A DNA stretch of 36,110 nt from positions 1 to 36,110 of the forward strand of contig JBOGGX010000021.1 in NCBI GenBank assembly GCA_050744245.1, given 5' to 3'. Both the position numbers and the translations under genes were made by a program. Under the pieces are notes generated by a model. That model saw only the letters and a program-made list of their open reading frames with translations. It searched no databases and was not told the DNA's origin. This stretch comes from JBOGGX01 sp050744245. GTDB taxonomy: Bacteria; Actinomycetota; Acidimicrobiia; Acidimicrobiales; JBOGGX01. Positions 1 through 10,198 of the stretch are shown in pieces; within the stretch, counting starts at the first letter, position 1, and each line of letters opens with the position of its first letter.

Positions 1-761
1 CTCGGCCACGCCGCCGCCGAGCACGACGATCCTCGGGTCGACGGTGAGGGCGATGACCGTGATCGCGACGGCCAGATGGTCCGCCAGCCGGTCGCGCTCG
101 TCGATGGCGTCGGCGTTGCCCCGGCGAGCGGCGGCGAACAGCGCGGCCGCGGGCGACTCGCCGTCGGCCATTGGCCGGCGCCGCCCGATGGCCGAGCCGG
201 AGGCCACCACCTCGAGACAGCCCCGTTGTCCGCACTCGCAGCGCGGACCGTCGGCCGCGACCGGAAGGTGCCCGATCTCGCCCGCCGCCCCTCGCCAGCC
301 CCGCCGGAGCGCGCCGTCGAGGACGAGCCCGACGGCGACGCCGGTGCCGATGCTGAGGTAGGCCAGGTCGCCATCGGCGTCGAGGACGCGTGCCGCGCCG
401 ACGGCGGCCGCGCTGGCGTCGTTCTCGACGATCACGGGAACGCCGAACCGCCGTTCGATGCGTTCGGCCACCGCGACCGACTCGGCGCCGATGCCGAGGT
501 TGACCGCGTGCCGCACCTCACCGGTCACGGGATCGACGACGCCGGGCAGGCCGATGCCGATCGCGGCCAGTTTGCTTGGCTCGATCTCGGCCCGGCGCGC
601 GGCGGTGCTCACGGCGTCGATCATCGTGGCGAGCAGGGCGTCGGGGTCGCCCGCCGTGGTCGGCCGCCGGTGCCACGCCATCGGGGTGCGGCCGGCGTCG
701 GCGACGACGGCGAGGGTCTTGGTGCCGCCGACGTCGAGGGCGGCGATCAACGATGCGCCCG

Positions 762-765
<4 letters not shown>
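1..765 (-). CDS. ROK-family sugar kinase, partial (C-terminus beyond window)
   Basis: This reads as a ROK-family sugar kinase (glucokinase or N-acetylglucosamine kinase type), cytosolic, phosphorylating the imported sugar with ATP. The first 255 residues are visible and the frame runs off the left edge. It starts with an ATG at 765 that overlaps the stop of the upstream ATPase gene (ATGA). Seen: the N-terminal phosphate-binding motif DVGGTK at about residues 10-15, an END-type motif (VIVENDASAAA), and the ROK zinc motif GHLPV followed by CECGQRGCLE. There is no N-terminal helix-turn-helix, unlike the ROK regulator at 6660-7805, so this copy is the enzyme and the other the repressor. It is the last gene seen in the sugar operon. 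The exact substrate cannot be read from sequence; the NagZ-like neighbour makes GlcNAc a reasonable guess. Confidence 0.9.
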
Positions 766-1878
<1,113 letters not shown>

Positions 1879-1886
<8 letters not shown>

Positions 1887-3342
1887 GGTGGGTTGTTCTC
1901 CGAGCGGGGACGAGGAGCTCGGCCGCGGCCAGGGCGCACGGCGGCGCCGCGCCGAAGGTCACGATGCGGCCTCTGGTCGGCGGCGGATTCGGGTGGGGCC
2001 AGCCCATATCGACGAGCACCGCGTCCGGCCGGGCGGCGGCCAGGCGCTCGAGGGTGGCGCGCAGCTCGCGGTGGCGGTGGGCGTCGCGGTAGGCGATCAC
2101 CAGCGGTCGTCGTGGCGGCGGAGCGGGTGCCGTGGCGTCGCGGGCGTGCGTGACCGTCGGGTCGAGGTCGGCCAAGGCGGGGCCCAGCCCCCACGGCACA
2201 GGACCGGCGGCGATCATGTCGGGGCCGGCCAGCTCGATGACGTGGGCGCCGGGCGCCACGGCTGGGTCGCCGTCGACCCGCACCCCTCGGCGGGCGGCAT
2301 CGAGTCCGATGGTGACGAGATCGGGGCCGATTGCGGGCGCCGCTGCCATCGCCGACGACCTCCGGACGCCGGCCACCCGGTGGGCCGCCTCGGCCAGCCG
2401 GTCGGCCTCCAGCCCGCCCCGTTGGACCGCGGCGACGACGGCGTCGATGCAGGCCGCGACGAGGTCGGCGGTGGCGTCGGGCCCGAGGCAGCACAGGTCG
2501 GCCCCGGCGGAGAGGGCGGCGACCACCGTCATCGGGATGACGGCCGGACCGCCTGCGCCGGCCATGTCCAAGGCGTCGGTCACCACCGCGCCGGTGAAAC
2601 CCAGCTCGGAACGCAGGAGGTCGACCACTACCGGGCTCACGGTCGCCGGGCGGTCGTCGAGCGCAGGCACGACGACGTGGCCGGTCATGACTGCGGCCGT
2701 CCCGGCCTCGACCGCGGCCCGGAACGGCATGAGCTCCCGGCGCCCGAGCAGCTCATGGGAGATGTCGAGCACGGGCCGGTCGAGATGCGAGTCGACCGAC
2801 GTCGCCCCATGGCCGGGGAAGTGCTTGGCGCAGGCGGCGACGCCCGACGCCTGGAGCCCGGCGACGAACGCGGCGACCTGGCGGGCCACGCCGGTCGGAT
2901 CGGCGCCGAAGGAGCGGACGCCGATCACCGGGTTGGCCGGGTCGACGTTGACGTCGGCCACCGGGGCGAGGTCGAGATCGACGCCGTTGGCGGCCAACGC
3001 GACGCCGAGGGCGGCAGCGACCTGGCGGGTCAGCGCCGGGTCGTCGACCGCACCGAGTGCCGCGTTCCCCGGGATCGGGCTGCCCGAGGCCGCCCACAGC
3101 CGGGTCACGTCGCCGCCCTCCTCGTCGGTGGCCACGATCAGCTCGGGCCGGACCGCGTGCAGGGCATCGGTCACGCCGCGGGCCGGCCCGGTCAGGTTCG
3201 AGGCGAACAGGCAGACGCCGCCCAGGCCGTCGTCGGCCGCCCGGCGCAGCCAGTCCGGCACCACTGGACCCGTGAACGAGGCCATGAGGGTGGCCGCGGC
3301 CATCCGCCGTAGTGCGTCGCCGTTGGTCGGGGTGATGCTCAT
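1879..3342 (-). CDS. Glycoside hydrolase family 3, NagZ-like beta-N-acetylhexosaminidase
   Basis: This protein (487 residues) belongs to glycoside hydrolase family 3 and most resembles NagZ/DasD-type beta-N-acetylglucosaminidases, which remove terminal GlcNAc. Seen: TDEEGGDVTRL at about 72-82, the NagZ hallmark KHFPGHG at 173-179 followed by the Asp-Ser-His triad at 184-186 that supplies the acid/base histidine, and a nucleophile region VVTDALDM at 253-260. No signal peptide is visible, so it is probably cytosolic and cleaves imported oligosaccharide. It is longer than single-domain NagZ (about 340 residues), leaving a C-terminal domain of roughly 150 residues like two-domain GH3 enzymes. The start at 3342 sits on an 8-nt tandem repeat; the 3' end overlaps the ATPase gene. 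The same gene set (dasABC plus dasD) handles chitobiose in Streptomyces. Confidence 0.88.
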
Positions 3343-3374
3343 CCCGTCATCCCGTCATCCCGTCATCCCTTCAT
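3343..3374. repeat. 8-nt tandem repeat at the permease/GH3 junction
   Basis: The plus-strand unit CCCGTCAT occurs three times from 3343 to 3366, then CCCTTCAT to 3374. On the minus strand each unit gives ATGACGGG, with both ATG and TGA. The permease stop lies in the last unit and the GH3 start immediately follows the first. The number of units sets the spacing between stop and start and the purines before the ATG. Confidence 0.85.
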
Positions 3375-4204
3375 CCCTTGACCGCCCCGGCGGTGAGCCC
3401 GCTCGTGACCCGGCGATGGATGGCCAGGAAGAAGATCAGGACGGGAATGGTGATGAGCGTTGAGCCGGCCATGACCCCGCCCCAGTCGGTGCCGCGCGCC
3501 CCCTCGTTGAAGGTCTGCAGCCAGACGGGGAGGGTCTGGCTCTCCGGCCGGTTCATGATGACCAGGGCGAAGATGAACTCGTTCCACGCCTGGATGAAGG
3601 CGAAGATACCGGTGGCGACCAGACCGGGCGCGATGAGCGGCAGGGTGACGGTGAGGAAGGCCCGCATGCGGCTGGCCCCGTCGACCATGGCTGCCTCCTC
3701 GAGATCGCGGGGGATGCCGCCGACGAAGCCCCGCAGGGTCCAGATGGTGAAGGGCAGGACGAAGACCAGATAGGTGATGGTCAGCCCGACGATCGTGTTG
3801 GTCAGGGCCCAGCCGTCGAGCACCTTGAACATCGAGATGATGAGGGCCTCGGCCGGCACCATCTGCACCAGCAGCACGGTGATGATGAAGGCCTTGCGGC
3901 CGATGAACCGGTACCGGGAGATGGCGATGGCGGCCCGGAACGCGATCACCAGGGCCAGGGACACGGTCAGCAGGGTGACCATGAGGCTGTTGCCGACGGC
4001 GTCGACGAAGAACTCCCGATCGAAGACGTTGCGGTAGCTGTCGAGCGTCGCCGGCATGGGCAGCAGCTCGGGGTTGGCCGACTGGATGTCGAGCCGGGGC
4101 CGGAACGAGGTCACCACCATCCAGTAGACGGGGAACACCATCACCACCAGCACGACGACGGCCGTGAGGTTGAGCGCGACCCTTCGCCTCTTCACCGCCA
4201 CCAC
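3371..4204 (-). CDS. Carbohydrate ABC transporter permease (MalG/DasC type)
   Basis: This is the second permease of the sugar importer, 277 residues, with about six predicted membrane helices. The first follows a short basic N-terminus (VKRRR). The cytoplasmic EAA loop that docks on the ATPase is clear: EEAAMVDGASRMRAF followed by LPLIAPG. The GTG at 4204 is preceded by a purine-rich GGAAGGGG about 8 nt upstream, which supports this start. The stop falls inside the 8-nt tandem repeat that runs to the GH3 start. The 79-bp gap to the upstream permease gene carries a copy of the dispersed palindromic repeat. Confidence 0.93.
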   Translation of the reverse strand: MVAVKRRRVALNLTAVVVLVVMVFPVYWMVVTSFRPRLDIQSANPELLPMPATLDSYRNVFDREFFVDAVGNSLMVTLLTVSLALVIAFRAAIAISRYRFIGRKAFIITVLLVQMVPAEALIISMFKVLDGWALTNTIVGLTITYLVFVLPFTIWTLRGFVGGIPRDLEEAAMVDGASRMRAFLTVTLPLIAPGLVATGIFAFIQAWNEFIFALVIMNRPESQTLPVWLQTFNEGARGTDWGGVMAGSTLITIPVLIFFLAIHRRVTSGLTAGAVKG

Positions 4205-4216
4205 CCCCCACCCCTT

Positions 4217-4269
4217 CCGTTCTTCGGGTACTTATCGCGCCGATAGGCGCGACAACGACCCAACATTCG
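4217..4269 (-). repeat. Dispersed palindromic repeat, copy A
   Basis: Read on the minus strand this 53-nt element matches copy B (22350-22402) at 46 of 53 positions. The core stem TCGCGCC-TATC-GGCGCGA is intact, and a flanking motif ACCC-GAATGTT-GGGT can form a side hairpin. It lies between the two permease genes and ends 13 nt before the GTG of the second. Confidence 0.8.
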
Positions 4270-4283
4270 GGTGATGCGACCCT

Positions 4284-5270
4284 TCACAGCTCTTCCTTGC
4301 TGAGCATCTGCTTGAGGTAGAAGATCGTGAGCACCAGGGTGATCGCCACCATCACGATGGCCGTGGCCGCACCGATGTCGTAGCGGTTCTGGCCGATGGC
4401 CACCCGGTAGGTCCACACGCCGAGCAGGTTGGTCTCCCGCGTGATGCCGCCCGCCTGCTGGAGGACGTAGATCTGGGTGAACACCCGCAGGTCCCACAGG
4501 GTGCTGAGGGCGGCCAGGATGAGCAGCAGCGGCTTGAGGGTGGGGATCATGACGTCGCGAAACCGGGCCCAGGGGCCGGCGCCGTCGACCGCCGCCGCCT
4601 CCATGGTGGCCTCGGGGACCTGCGTCATGCCCGCGTACAGGGTGAACGCCACGAACGGGATGCCCATCCACACGACCACGATCGTGGCCACCGCGAAGAA
4701 CGACAGCGGGGCCGACAACCACGAGTGGCCCTCGAAGTCGCCGCCGAGCTGGGTGAACAACCAGTTGACCAACCCGTACTGGGCGTCGAACACCCACTGC
4801 CACACGACCGTCGCGGTCAGGGCCGGCATGGCCCATACCAGCAGCAGCCCGATGCTGAGCGCGGTCCTCATCTTCTTGCCGAGCGCATGGAGGAGCAGGG
4901 CCGTCAGCAGACCGAGCACCATGGTGATGGCCACGTTCACCACGCAGAACACGACCGTGCGCAGCACCACGGTCCAGAAGTACGAGTCGGTCAGGATCTC
5001 CCTGAAGTTGGCCAGCCCGACCCACTCGGGAGGAGCGCCGAACTGCTGGGGCAGGCCAAACCGCTGCAGCGACATCACGCCCAGCCGGACGAGCGGGTAG
5101 CCGAGCACGACGACCATCGTCGCCACCGCCGGCACCAGCAGCAGGTACGGGAGGCGCGGACGCCGCCGGCCCGCAGGCGAGCGGAGCCGGCGGCGCGGCG
5201 TCGGACCGAGATCGCCGGTGGCGGTCGTCTCGCTCGGAGTGGTTGGTTGTTCCGGCAGGACGACCGTCAC
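4284..5270 (-). CDS. Carbohydrate ABC transporter permease (MalF/DasB type)
   Basis: This is the first permease of the sugar importer, 328 residues. A proline- and arginine-rich cytoplasmic N-terminus of about 40 residues precedes the first membrane helix (LPYLLLVPAVATMVVVLGYP region), with about six helices in all. The EAA loop reads MEAAAVDGAGPWARF followed by IPTLKP. The GTG start at 5270 lies 22 nt after the stop of the binding-protein gene, and an AGGCAAGAG stretch may serve as a weak ribosome-binding site. Together with the next gene it forms the heteromeric pore. Confidence 0.92.
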   Translation of the reverse strand: MTVVLPEQPTTPSETTATGDLGPTPRRRLRSPAGRRRPRLPYLLLVPAVATMVVVLGYPLVRLGVMSLQRFGLPQQFGAPPEWVGLANFREILTDSYFWTVVLRTVVFCVVNVAITMVLGLLTALLLHALGKKMRTALSIGLLLVWAMPALTATVVWQWVFDAQYGLVNWLFTQLGGDFEGHSWLSAPLSFFAVATIVVVWMGIPFVAFTLYAGMTQVPEATMEAAAVDGAGPWARFRDVMIPTLKPLLLILAALSTLWDLRVFTQIYVLQQAGGITRETNLLGVWTYRVAIGQNRYDIGAATAIVMVAITLVLTIFYLKQMLSKEEL

Positions 5271-5279
5271 CGTACGACT

Positions 5280-5295
5280 CTTGCCTACTTGCCTA
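5280..5295. repeat. 8-nt tandem repeat at the binding-protein/permease junction
   Basis: CTTGCCTA occurs twice in tandem (5280-5287, 5288-5295). The second unit holds the TAG stop of the binding protein when read on the minus strand. It is the second 8-nt tandem repeat in the same operon. Confidence 0.7.
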
Positions 5296-6567
5296 TCCGT
5301 TGAGGGTGTCTTCGATGGCCGTGTCGGCCCGGGCCGCCTCGGCCGCGACGTCGCCGCCCAGGGCGATGGAGACGCCCATGTCCTGAAGGATGTTCGCCCC
5401 TTCGACCGCAGCCCAGTTCTCGCTGGCCGGCACGAAGCGGCTGTTCTGGGCGGCCTCGGCCTGAGCCTCGTTCGCCGGGGTGCCGCCGACCTCGGACAGG
5501 AGCGACAGCCGGCCCGGCAGCAGACCGATCTCGGCCAGCCGGCTCTGGTACTCCTCGCCGATCAGGACCTCGAGAAACTCGATCGCCAGCTCGGGGTTCT
5601 CGCTGTTGGCCGAGACGCCGAGGTTCGACCCACCGAGGAACACCGGGGCGGTCGTCCCCGACTCCGAACCGGGCAGGGCGAAGACGCCGATGTTGGCCTC
5701 CATCGCCGGGCACTCCTCGACGATCTGGCCGACCTTCCAGCCCGGGCCCATCAGCATGCCGACCTCGTTGTTGCAGAAGGCGATGAAGTCATTTGCGTCG
5801 TCGGAGTCGGCCGGCGCCGCGTTGGCCTCGGTCATGATGCGCTGCACCGTCTCCAGCCCGGCGACCGACTCTGATGAGTCGAGCTCGCCGACCCACTGGT
5901 CGTCGTCCTGCACCGCGATGTCCCCGCCGGCGTCCCAGATGAACGACAGCATGGCGTGCCAGTTGCGACCGGGGAGATAGACGCCGGAGAAGTTGGGCGT
6001 GGCCGTGTTGGCCTGCTTCAGGGCGATGCCGGTCTCGACGAACTCGTCGATGGTGGTCGGCACCTCGAGCCCGGCCGCGGCGAGCAGATCGGTGCGGTAG
6101 ACGACGATGCGGGCACCGCCGTAATAGGGGATGGCGTAGAACTGGCCGTCGTAGGTGCCCGACTCAACCAGGCTCTGGACGAGGTCGTCGCCGCCGAGCT
6201 GGTCACGATGCTCGGTGAGGTCGACGAGGGCGCCGGCCGCCTCGAACCCCTGGGCCTGGGTGTTGCCCACCTCGATGACGTCCGGGCTGTCGCTGCTCGA
6301 CAGGGCGGTGGCGAGCCGCTCGACCAGGCCGTCCCACTGCTGGCGTTCGAACTCGACGGTGACGTTGGGGTGGTCGGCCTCGAACTCGCTGATGGCGAAG
6401 TCGACCAGCTCCTGTGGCGTGTCCGGGCCGTTCAGCCAGAGCCGCAGGGTGACTTCCTCTTCCGGGCCGCCGGATCCGGCGGCGGCGTCGTCGCCGTCGT
6501 CCCCGCCGCACGCCGCCAGCAGCAGCAGCGCGGTCAGGCCCGCGGCCATGAGCTTCATGGTCTTCAC
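5293..6567 (-). CDS. Extracellular sugar-binding lipoprotein of ABC importer (DasA/NgcE-like)
   Basis: This is a family 1 solute-binding protein that captures the sugar outside the cell. Seen: a lipoprotein signal peptide (MKLMAAGLTALLLLAAC) whose LAAC lipobox puts the lipid on Cys, then an acidic, glycine-rich linker (GGDDGDDAAAGSGG), then a mature domain with the usual LRLWLNG strand, FEADHPNVTVEFE, and SFIWDAGGDIA, a stretch typical of chitobiose/oligosaccharide binders. I choose GTG 6567 because GGGAGG lies 9 nt before it. The ATG at 6558 also works. A longer frame from 6663 would put about 32 polar residues before the signal peptide and is unlikely. It follows the ROK regulator and leads the transporter genes. 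Confidence 0.9.
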   Translation of the reverse strand: MKTMKLMAAGLTALLLLAACGGDDGDDAAAGSGGPEEEVTLRLWLNGPDTPQELVDFAISEFEADHPNVTVEFERQQWDGLVERLATALSSSDSPDVIEVGNTQAQGFEAAGALVDLTEHRDQLGGDDLVQSLVESGTYDGQFYAIPYYGGARIVVYRTDLLAAAGLEVPTTIDEFVETGIALKQANTATPNFSGVYLPGRNWHAMLSFIWDAGGDIAVQDDDQWVGELDSSESVAGLETVQRIMTEANAAPADSDDANDFIAFCNNEVGMLMGPGWKVGQIVEECPAMEANIGVFALPGSESGTTAPVFLGGSNLGVSANSENPELAIEFLEVLIGEEYQSRLAEIGLLPGRLSLLSEVGGTPANEAQAEAAQNSRFVPASENWAAVEGANILQDMGVSIALGGDVAAEAARADTAIEDTLNG

Positions 6568-6659
6568 CTTGATGGTCCTCCCAATTTCATTGACGTGTCC
6601 TTGCGTTGGAGCGTCTGGTGCGTTGGTCGACGTGTGGTCCGGTTGGTTGCGTCGGTCGG

Positions 6660-7805
6660 TCACGAGATCCCGAGCTCCCGGTCGAGCACGAGCACGGCGG
6701 CGCCGAGGAGCACGTCGTCCTCGCCGAGGGCGGAGAAGCGCAGGTCGACGTTCTCACCGACCGCCGGCATCGTGCGCCGCCGGATCGTCTCGAGCGCGGC
6801 GCGCCGGAACGGCTCGTCGAGCACGTCGAGGGGCCCGGACAGTACGACGTCGTGGAGGTTGAGTGTGCTCACGACCGGGGCCAGGGCGATGCCCAGGCTG
6901 GTCCCGGCGGCGGTCAGGACGCGGGTCGGCGACGCGGCCGTCTCGAGCCTCGCCCGCAGCAGCGGTGCCGCGATGGCGGTCTCCAGGCAGCCCCGCCGAC
7001 CGCAGGCGCACTCGTCGCCCCGGCCGTCGACCACGACATGGCCGATCTCGCCGGCCGCGAACCGGTCGCCCAGTACGAGGTGGCCGTCGATCACGACCCC
7101 GGCGCCCACACCGTGACCCACCTTGACCAGGAGCAGGCTGGGCTCGCTGGCGTCGCCGAAGGTGCGCTCGCCGAGGACGGCGGCGTTGGCGTCGTTGGCC
7201 ACGTGCACGGGGCAGGGAAGAACGGCCGCCAGCCGGCCGGCCAGGTCGATCCCGAACCAGGCCAGGTTGGGGGCCTCGGCCACGGTGCCCCTGGCGTCGA
7301 CGACGCCGGGGCTGCCGATGCCTGCGCCGAGCAGCGGGCGATGGCTGATCCCGGCGAGCTCGGTGGCGAGCTCGACCGCGAGCTCGATCGCCCGATCACC
7401 GGTCCGGCCGCGACGCTCGACCGATCGTCGTTCGAGCACCTTCCCGTTGAGGTCGATGAGGGCGGCGGTGAAGCGGGCATCGTGGCTCAGGTCGAGGCCG
7501 AGGACGAGCGCCGCGTCGGCCACGATGCCGAGGAGGGTCGCCGGCTTTCCTACGCCCTGGTTGGGCCGGGTGCCGAGCTCCTCCAGCAGGCCCTCGTCGA
7601 GCAGCTCCGCCACCAGATCGGACGTGGTGACCCGGGTGAGGTGGGTGGCCCGGGCCAGGTCGGCCCGGCTGATCGGGCCGGAGTGGAACAGCGTGCGCAG
7701 CACGAGGGCCCGGTTGTGGCGCCGGGCGTCGCCGGGGAGCGCCTTGCGTTCGGACCCGCGGCGGGTCTTGCCGCGGGACGGCGTGGCGGTGGGTCGCTCG
7801 GTCAC
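6660..7805 (-). CDS. ROK-family transcriptional regulator (NagC/XylR type)
   Basis: This is a sugar-responsive repressor of the ROK family. An N-terminal winged helix-turn-helix (about residues 15-75: NRALVLRTLFHSGPISRADLARAT...TTSDLVAELLDEGLL) is followed by a sugar-kinase-like domain with GVDARG-type loops, VANDANAA, and the zinc motif GHVVVDGRGDECACGRRGCLE. The domain order is that of NagC/Mlc regulators, and the next genes are the transporter it probably controls. GTG 7805 is preferred because a TTGACC/TAAACA promoter-like pair with 17-nt spacing ends just before it; an in-frame ATG at 7823 would place the -10 box inside the gene. The stop overlaps GTGA at 6660-6663. Confidence 0.87.
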   Translation of the reverse strand: MTERPTATPSRGKTRRGSERKALPGDARRHNRALVLRTLFHSGPISRADLARATHLTRVTTSDLVAELLDEGLLEELGTRPNQGVGKPATLLGIVADAALVLGLDLSHDARFTAALIDLNGKVLERRSVERRGRTGDRAIELAVELATELAGISHRPLLGAGIGSPGVVDARGTVAEAPNLAWFGIDLAGRLAAVLPCPVHVANDANAAVLGERTFGDASEPSLLLVKVGHGVGAGVVIDGHLVLGDRFAAGEIGHVVVDGRGDECACGRRGCLETAIAAPLLRARLETAASPTRVLTAAGTSLGIALAPVVSTLNLHDVVLSGPLDVLDEPFRRAALETIRRRTMPAVGENVDLRFSALGEDDVLLGAAVLVLDRELGIS

Positions 7806-7813
7806 GGTTTGTT

Positions 7814-7842
7814 TGTTTAGCATCCGAACTAATAGGGGTCAA
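7814..7842 (-). promoter_or_regulatory. Putative promoter with AT-rich palindromic operator for the sugar operon
   Basis: On the minus strand TTGACC (7842-7837) and TAAACA (7819-7814) are separated by 17 nt, and TAAACA lies 8 nt before GTG 7805. The spacer holds the palindrome TTAG-N8-CTAA (7817-7832), an AT-rich island in about 70% GC sequence. ROK repressors commonly bind AT-rich palindromes at their own promoter, so autoregulation and control of the importer is the natural reading. Promoter and operator are inferred from sequence only. Confidence 0.45.
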
Positions 7843-7930
7843 CCGTCACGCGGGCAAACTCGACGCACTCACGGTCGGAATTCGACCGCCACTGCGTCGA
7901 GAATGCGATTGGCGCGCGAACCTGGCGCCC

Positions 7931-9277
7931 GTGGTGGCCGACGACGGATCCCCGACCCGCGTGGTCGCCCCGCCCGACCGGGCGGCCGTGCAGCGGCGGA
8001 CGCTCGGCGTGATCATGGTCAGCCAGGCGCCGGGGAACGCCGCGGTCGCCTCGGCGATCGCCGTTAGCGGCCTGCTGGCCGCCGACATCCTGGGCGGCGA
8101 CCGGTTGGCGGCATCGCCTTCGCCATGCTCACCCTCGGCGCCGCCGGGGCCAGCGTCGGCCTGTCCCGGCTCATGGTCGCCCGCGGCCGCCGACCCGGCC
8201 TCCAACTCGGCTACACCCTGGGCGCCGCCGGCGCGGTGGTCGCCCTGCTCGGCCGTCAGCTGCGGATGCTGCCCCTCTTCGTCGTCGGGATGCTCCTGTT
8301 CGGCGGGGGCCAGTCGGCCAACCTCCAGGCCAGGTAGGCCGCCGCCGATCTGGCCGAGCCCGAGCACCGAGCCCGGGCCATCAGCACCGTGGTGTGGGTC
8401 GGCACGCTGGGCGCCGTCCTCGGGCCGACGATCGGAGCGCCGGCCGACGCCGTCGGGCGGGCCATCGGGCTCGAGTCCTACGTCGGCGCCTATCTGTTCG
8501 CGGTCGCGTTCTTCTTCATCGCCGCGCTCACGGTGGCCTGGCGCCTGCGACCCGACCCGCTGGCCGTCGCCGGCCTGCTCGGCCCGCCCGACGACCCGCC
8601 CCAGCCGACCCGCCTCGCCGACCAGTTCCGCCGGTCGGCCGCGGCCGTGGCCAGCAGCCCGCGGGCCGGGCTGGGCCTGGCTGGGCCTGGCCGCCGTCGT
8701 CGGCTCACAGACGGCGATGATCGCGGTGATGACCATGACCCCGCTGCACATGAAGGACCACGGCCACGCCACGCTGTCCCTCTATGTCACCGCCGTCCAC
8801 ATCGTCGGGATGTACGGCTGTTCCCCGATCGTCGGGCGACTGGCCGACCGCCGGGGTCGGGTGCCGGCCATCGGCGTAGGCGGCGCCATCCTCGGGGTGG
8901 GAACCATCATCGCCGTGCTCGCCGGCTACCACCCGGCCCTGGTGTTCGCCGGCCTGTTCCTGCTCGGCCTGGGGTGGAGCGTCGGGCTGATCGGCGGCAG
9001 CGCCCTGCTCACGGAATCGGTGCCGGCGGCCGACCGCGTCGCCGTCCAGGGCTCGGCCGACATGCTCATGAACCTGTGCGCCGGTACCGCGGCCCTGGCC
9101 TCGGGCTTCGTCAAGGCTGGCTTCGGGTTCCACGTGCTGGCCAACTTCGCCACGGTCGTCGCCGCGGCCTTGGTGGCGGCGGCCCTGCTGGTCCACCGGG
9201 GCGACCGGGGCAACCGGGGCGACCGGGGCGACCGCATCCGGCGACCCGGCTTGGTCGTTGCCGGCAGGCGATCATGA
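7931..9277 (+). pseudogene. MFS transporter pseudogene (deletion, nonsense codon, 10-nt duplication)
   Basis: The translated pieces join into one major facilitator superfamily transporter of about 445 residues. The N-terminal part (VSQAPGNAAVASAIAVSG) is in the frame of GTG 7931. Near 8106-8113 one base seems missing, so the next part (GIAFAMLTLGAAGASVGL) is in another frame. A TAG at 8335-8337 interrupts NLQAR-stop-AAADL, where a tyrosine codon would fit. An exact 10-nt duplication (ctgggcctgg, 8671-8690) then restores the first frame for the C-terminal half (AAVVGSQTAMIAVMTMTPLHM to 9277). MFS signs include about 12 hydrophobic segments and the loop motif GRLADRRGR. Flanking genes are intact, so local decay is more likely than poor sequence, although assembly error is not excluded. 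Confidence 0.8.
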
Positions 9278-9334
9278 GGTCCGGTCCTCGTGTCGTTCAG
9301 GTGACAACGCCGGTGGGCAGGGGAGCGGAGCGTC

Positions 9335-9363
9335 TACGGTCGCGGGAGAAAGAGGGGGGAGGT
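9335..9363 (+). promoter_or_regulatory. Possible -10 box and strong ribosome-binding site before livF
   Basis: TACGGT at 9335-9340 could be the -10 element of the liv-fadD operon. No good -35 is visible. A purine run ending in GGGGGGAGG lies about 6 nt before GTG 9368 and fixes the livF start. The 90-bp gap between the MFS pseudogene and livF is the only intergenic space upstream of the six-gene operon. Confidence 0.35.
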
Positions 9364-9367
9364 TGTA

Positions 9368-10198
9368 GTGGCGGCCGCTGAATCCGTCGTTCGGGAGCCT
9401 GCGTCGTTCCCGCTGCTCGAGGTCCGGAACCTCGAAGTGGTCTATGCCGACGTGATCCTGGTGCTCCGGGGCGTGAGCCTCGAAGTGCCCGACGGCGGAG
9501 TGGTCGCCCTCCTCGGTGCCAACGGCGCCGGGAAGACCACCATGCTGCGGGCGCTCACCAACCTGCTCGTCGCCCACCGGGGGAAGGTCACCAAGGGCTC
9601 GATCACCTTCGCCGGCGATCGGATCGACGGGCTCGACCCGTCGGCCATCGTGCGCAAGGGCGTGTCGCAGGTGCTGGAGGGACGGCGCGTCTTCCCCGAT
9701 CTGACCCTCGATGAGAACCTGCGCGCCGGGGCCTACATCCGCTGGGGTCAGCAGGCGCGCGAGAGCTACGACCGGGTGATGACGCTGTTCCCGAAGCTCG
9801 CCGACCGCCGGAAGCAGGCGGCCGGTCTCCTGTCCGGCGGCGAGCAGCAGATGCTGGCGATCGGACGGGCGCTCATGCAGTCCCCCAGGCTCTTGCTGCT
9901 CGACGAACCGTCGCTCGGGCTGGCCCCGTTGGTCGTCCAGCAGATCCGTCAGATCATCCGCGACATCAACCGCCAGGGGACGAGCATCCTCCTGGTCGAG
10001 CAGAACGCCACTATGGCCCTTTCGATCGCCGACCACGGCTATGTCCTCGAGAACGGCCGCGTCGTCAAGGACGCCCCGGCCGCCGACCTCCTCACCGACC
10101 GCGACATCCAGGAGTTCTATCTGGGCGTGGGCGAGGCGGGCCGCAGGTCGTTCCGCGAGGTGAAGAGCTACCGACGAAAGAAAGGCTGGAGCGCGTGA
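9368..10198 (+). CDS. livF: Branched-chain-type ABC transporter ATPase LivF
   Basis: This 276-residue protein is the LivF-type ATPase of a hydrophobic amino-acid/carboxylate uptake (HAAT) ABC importer, on the inner membrane face. Seen: Walker A GANGAGKTT at 50-58, the LivF-typical QVLEGRRVFPDLTLDENL at about 101-118, signature LSGGE at 155-159, Walker B LLLLDEP at 175-181 and LVEQN near the switch region. It runs about 40 residues longer than E. coli LivF because of an N-terminal leader and a basic tail (SYRRKKGWSA). GTG 9368 has a strong ribosome-binding site. Its stop overlaps the livG start by GTGA. Confidence 0.92.
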   Translation: MAAAESVVREPASFPLLEVRNLEVVYADVILVLRGVSLEVPDGGVVALLGANGAGKTTMLRALTNLLVAHRGKVTKGSITFAGDRIDGLDPSAIVRKGVSQVLEGRRVFPDLTLDENLRAGAYIRWGQQARESYDRVMTLFPKLADRRKQAAGLLSGGEQQMLAIGRALMQSPRLLLLDEPSLGLAPLVVQQIRQIIRDINRQGTSILLVEQNATMALSIADHGYVLENGRVVKDAPAADLLTDRDIQEFYLGVGEAGRRSFREVKSYRRKKGWSA

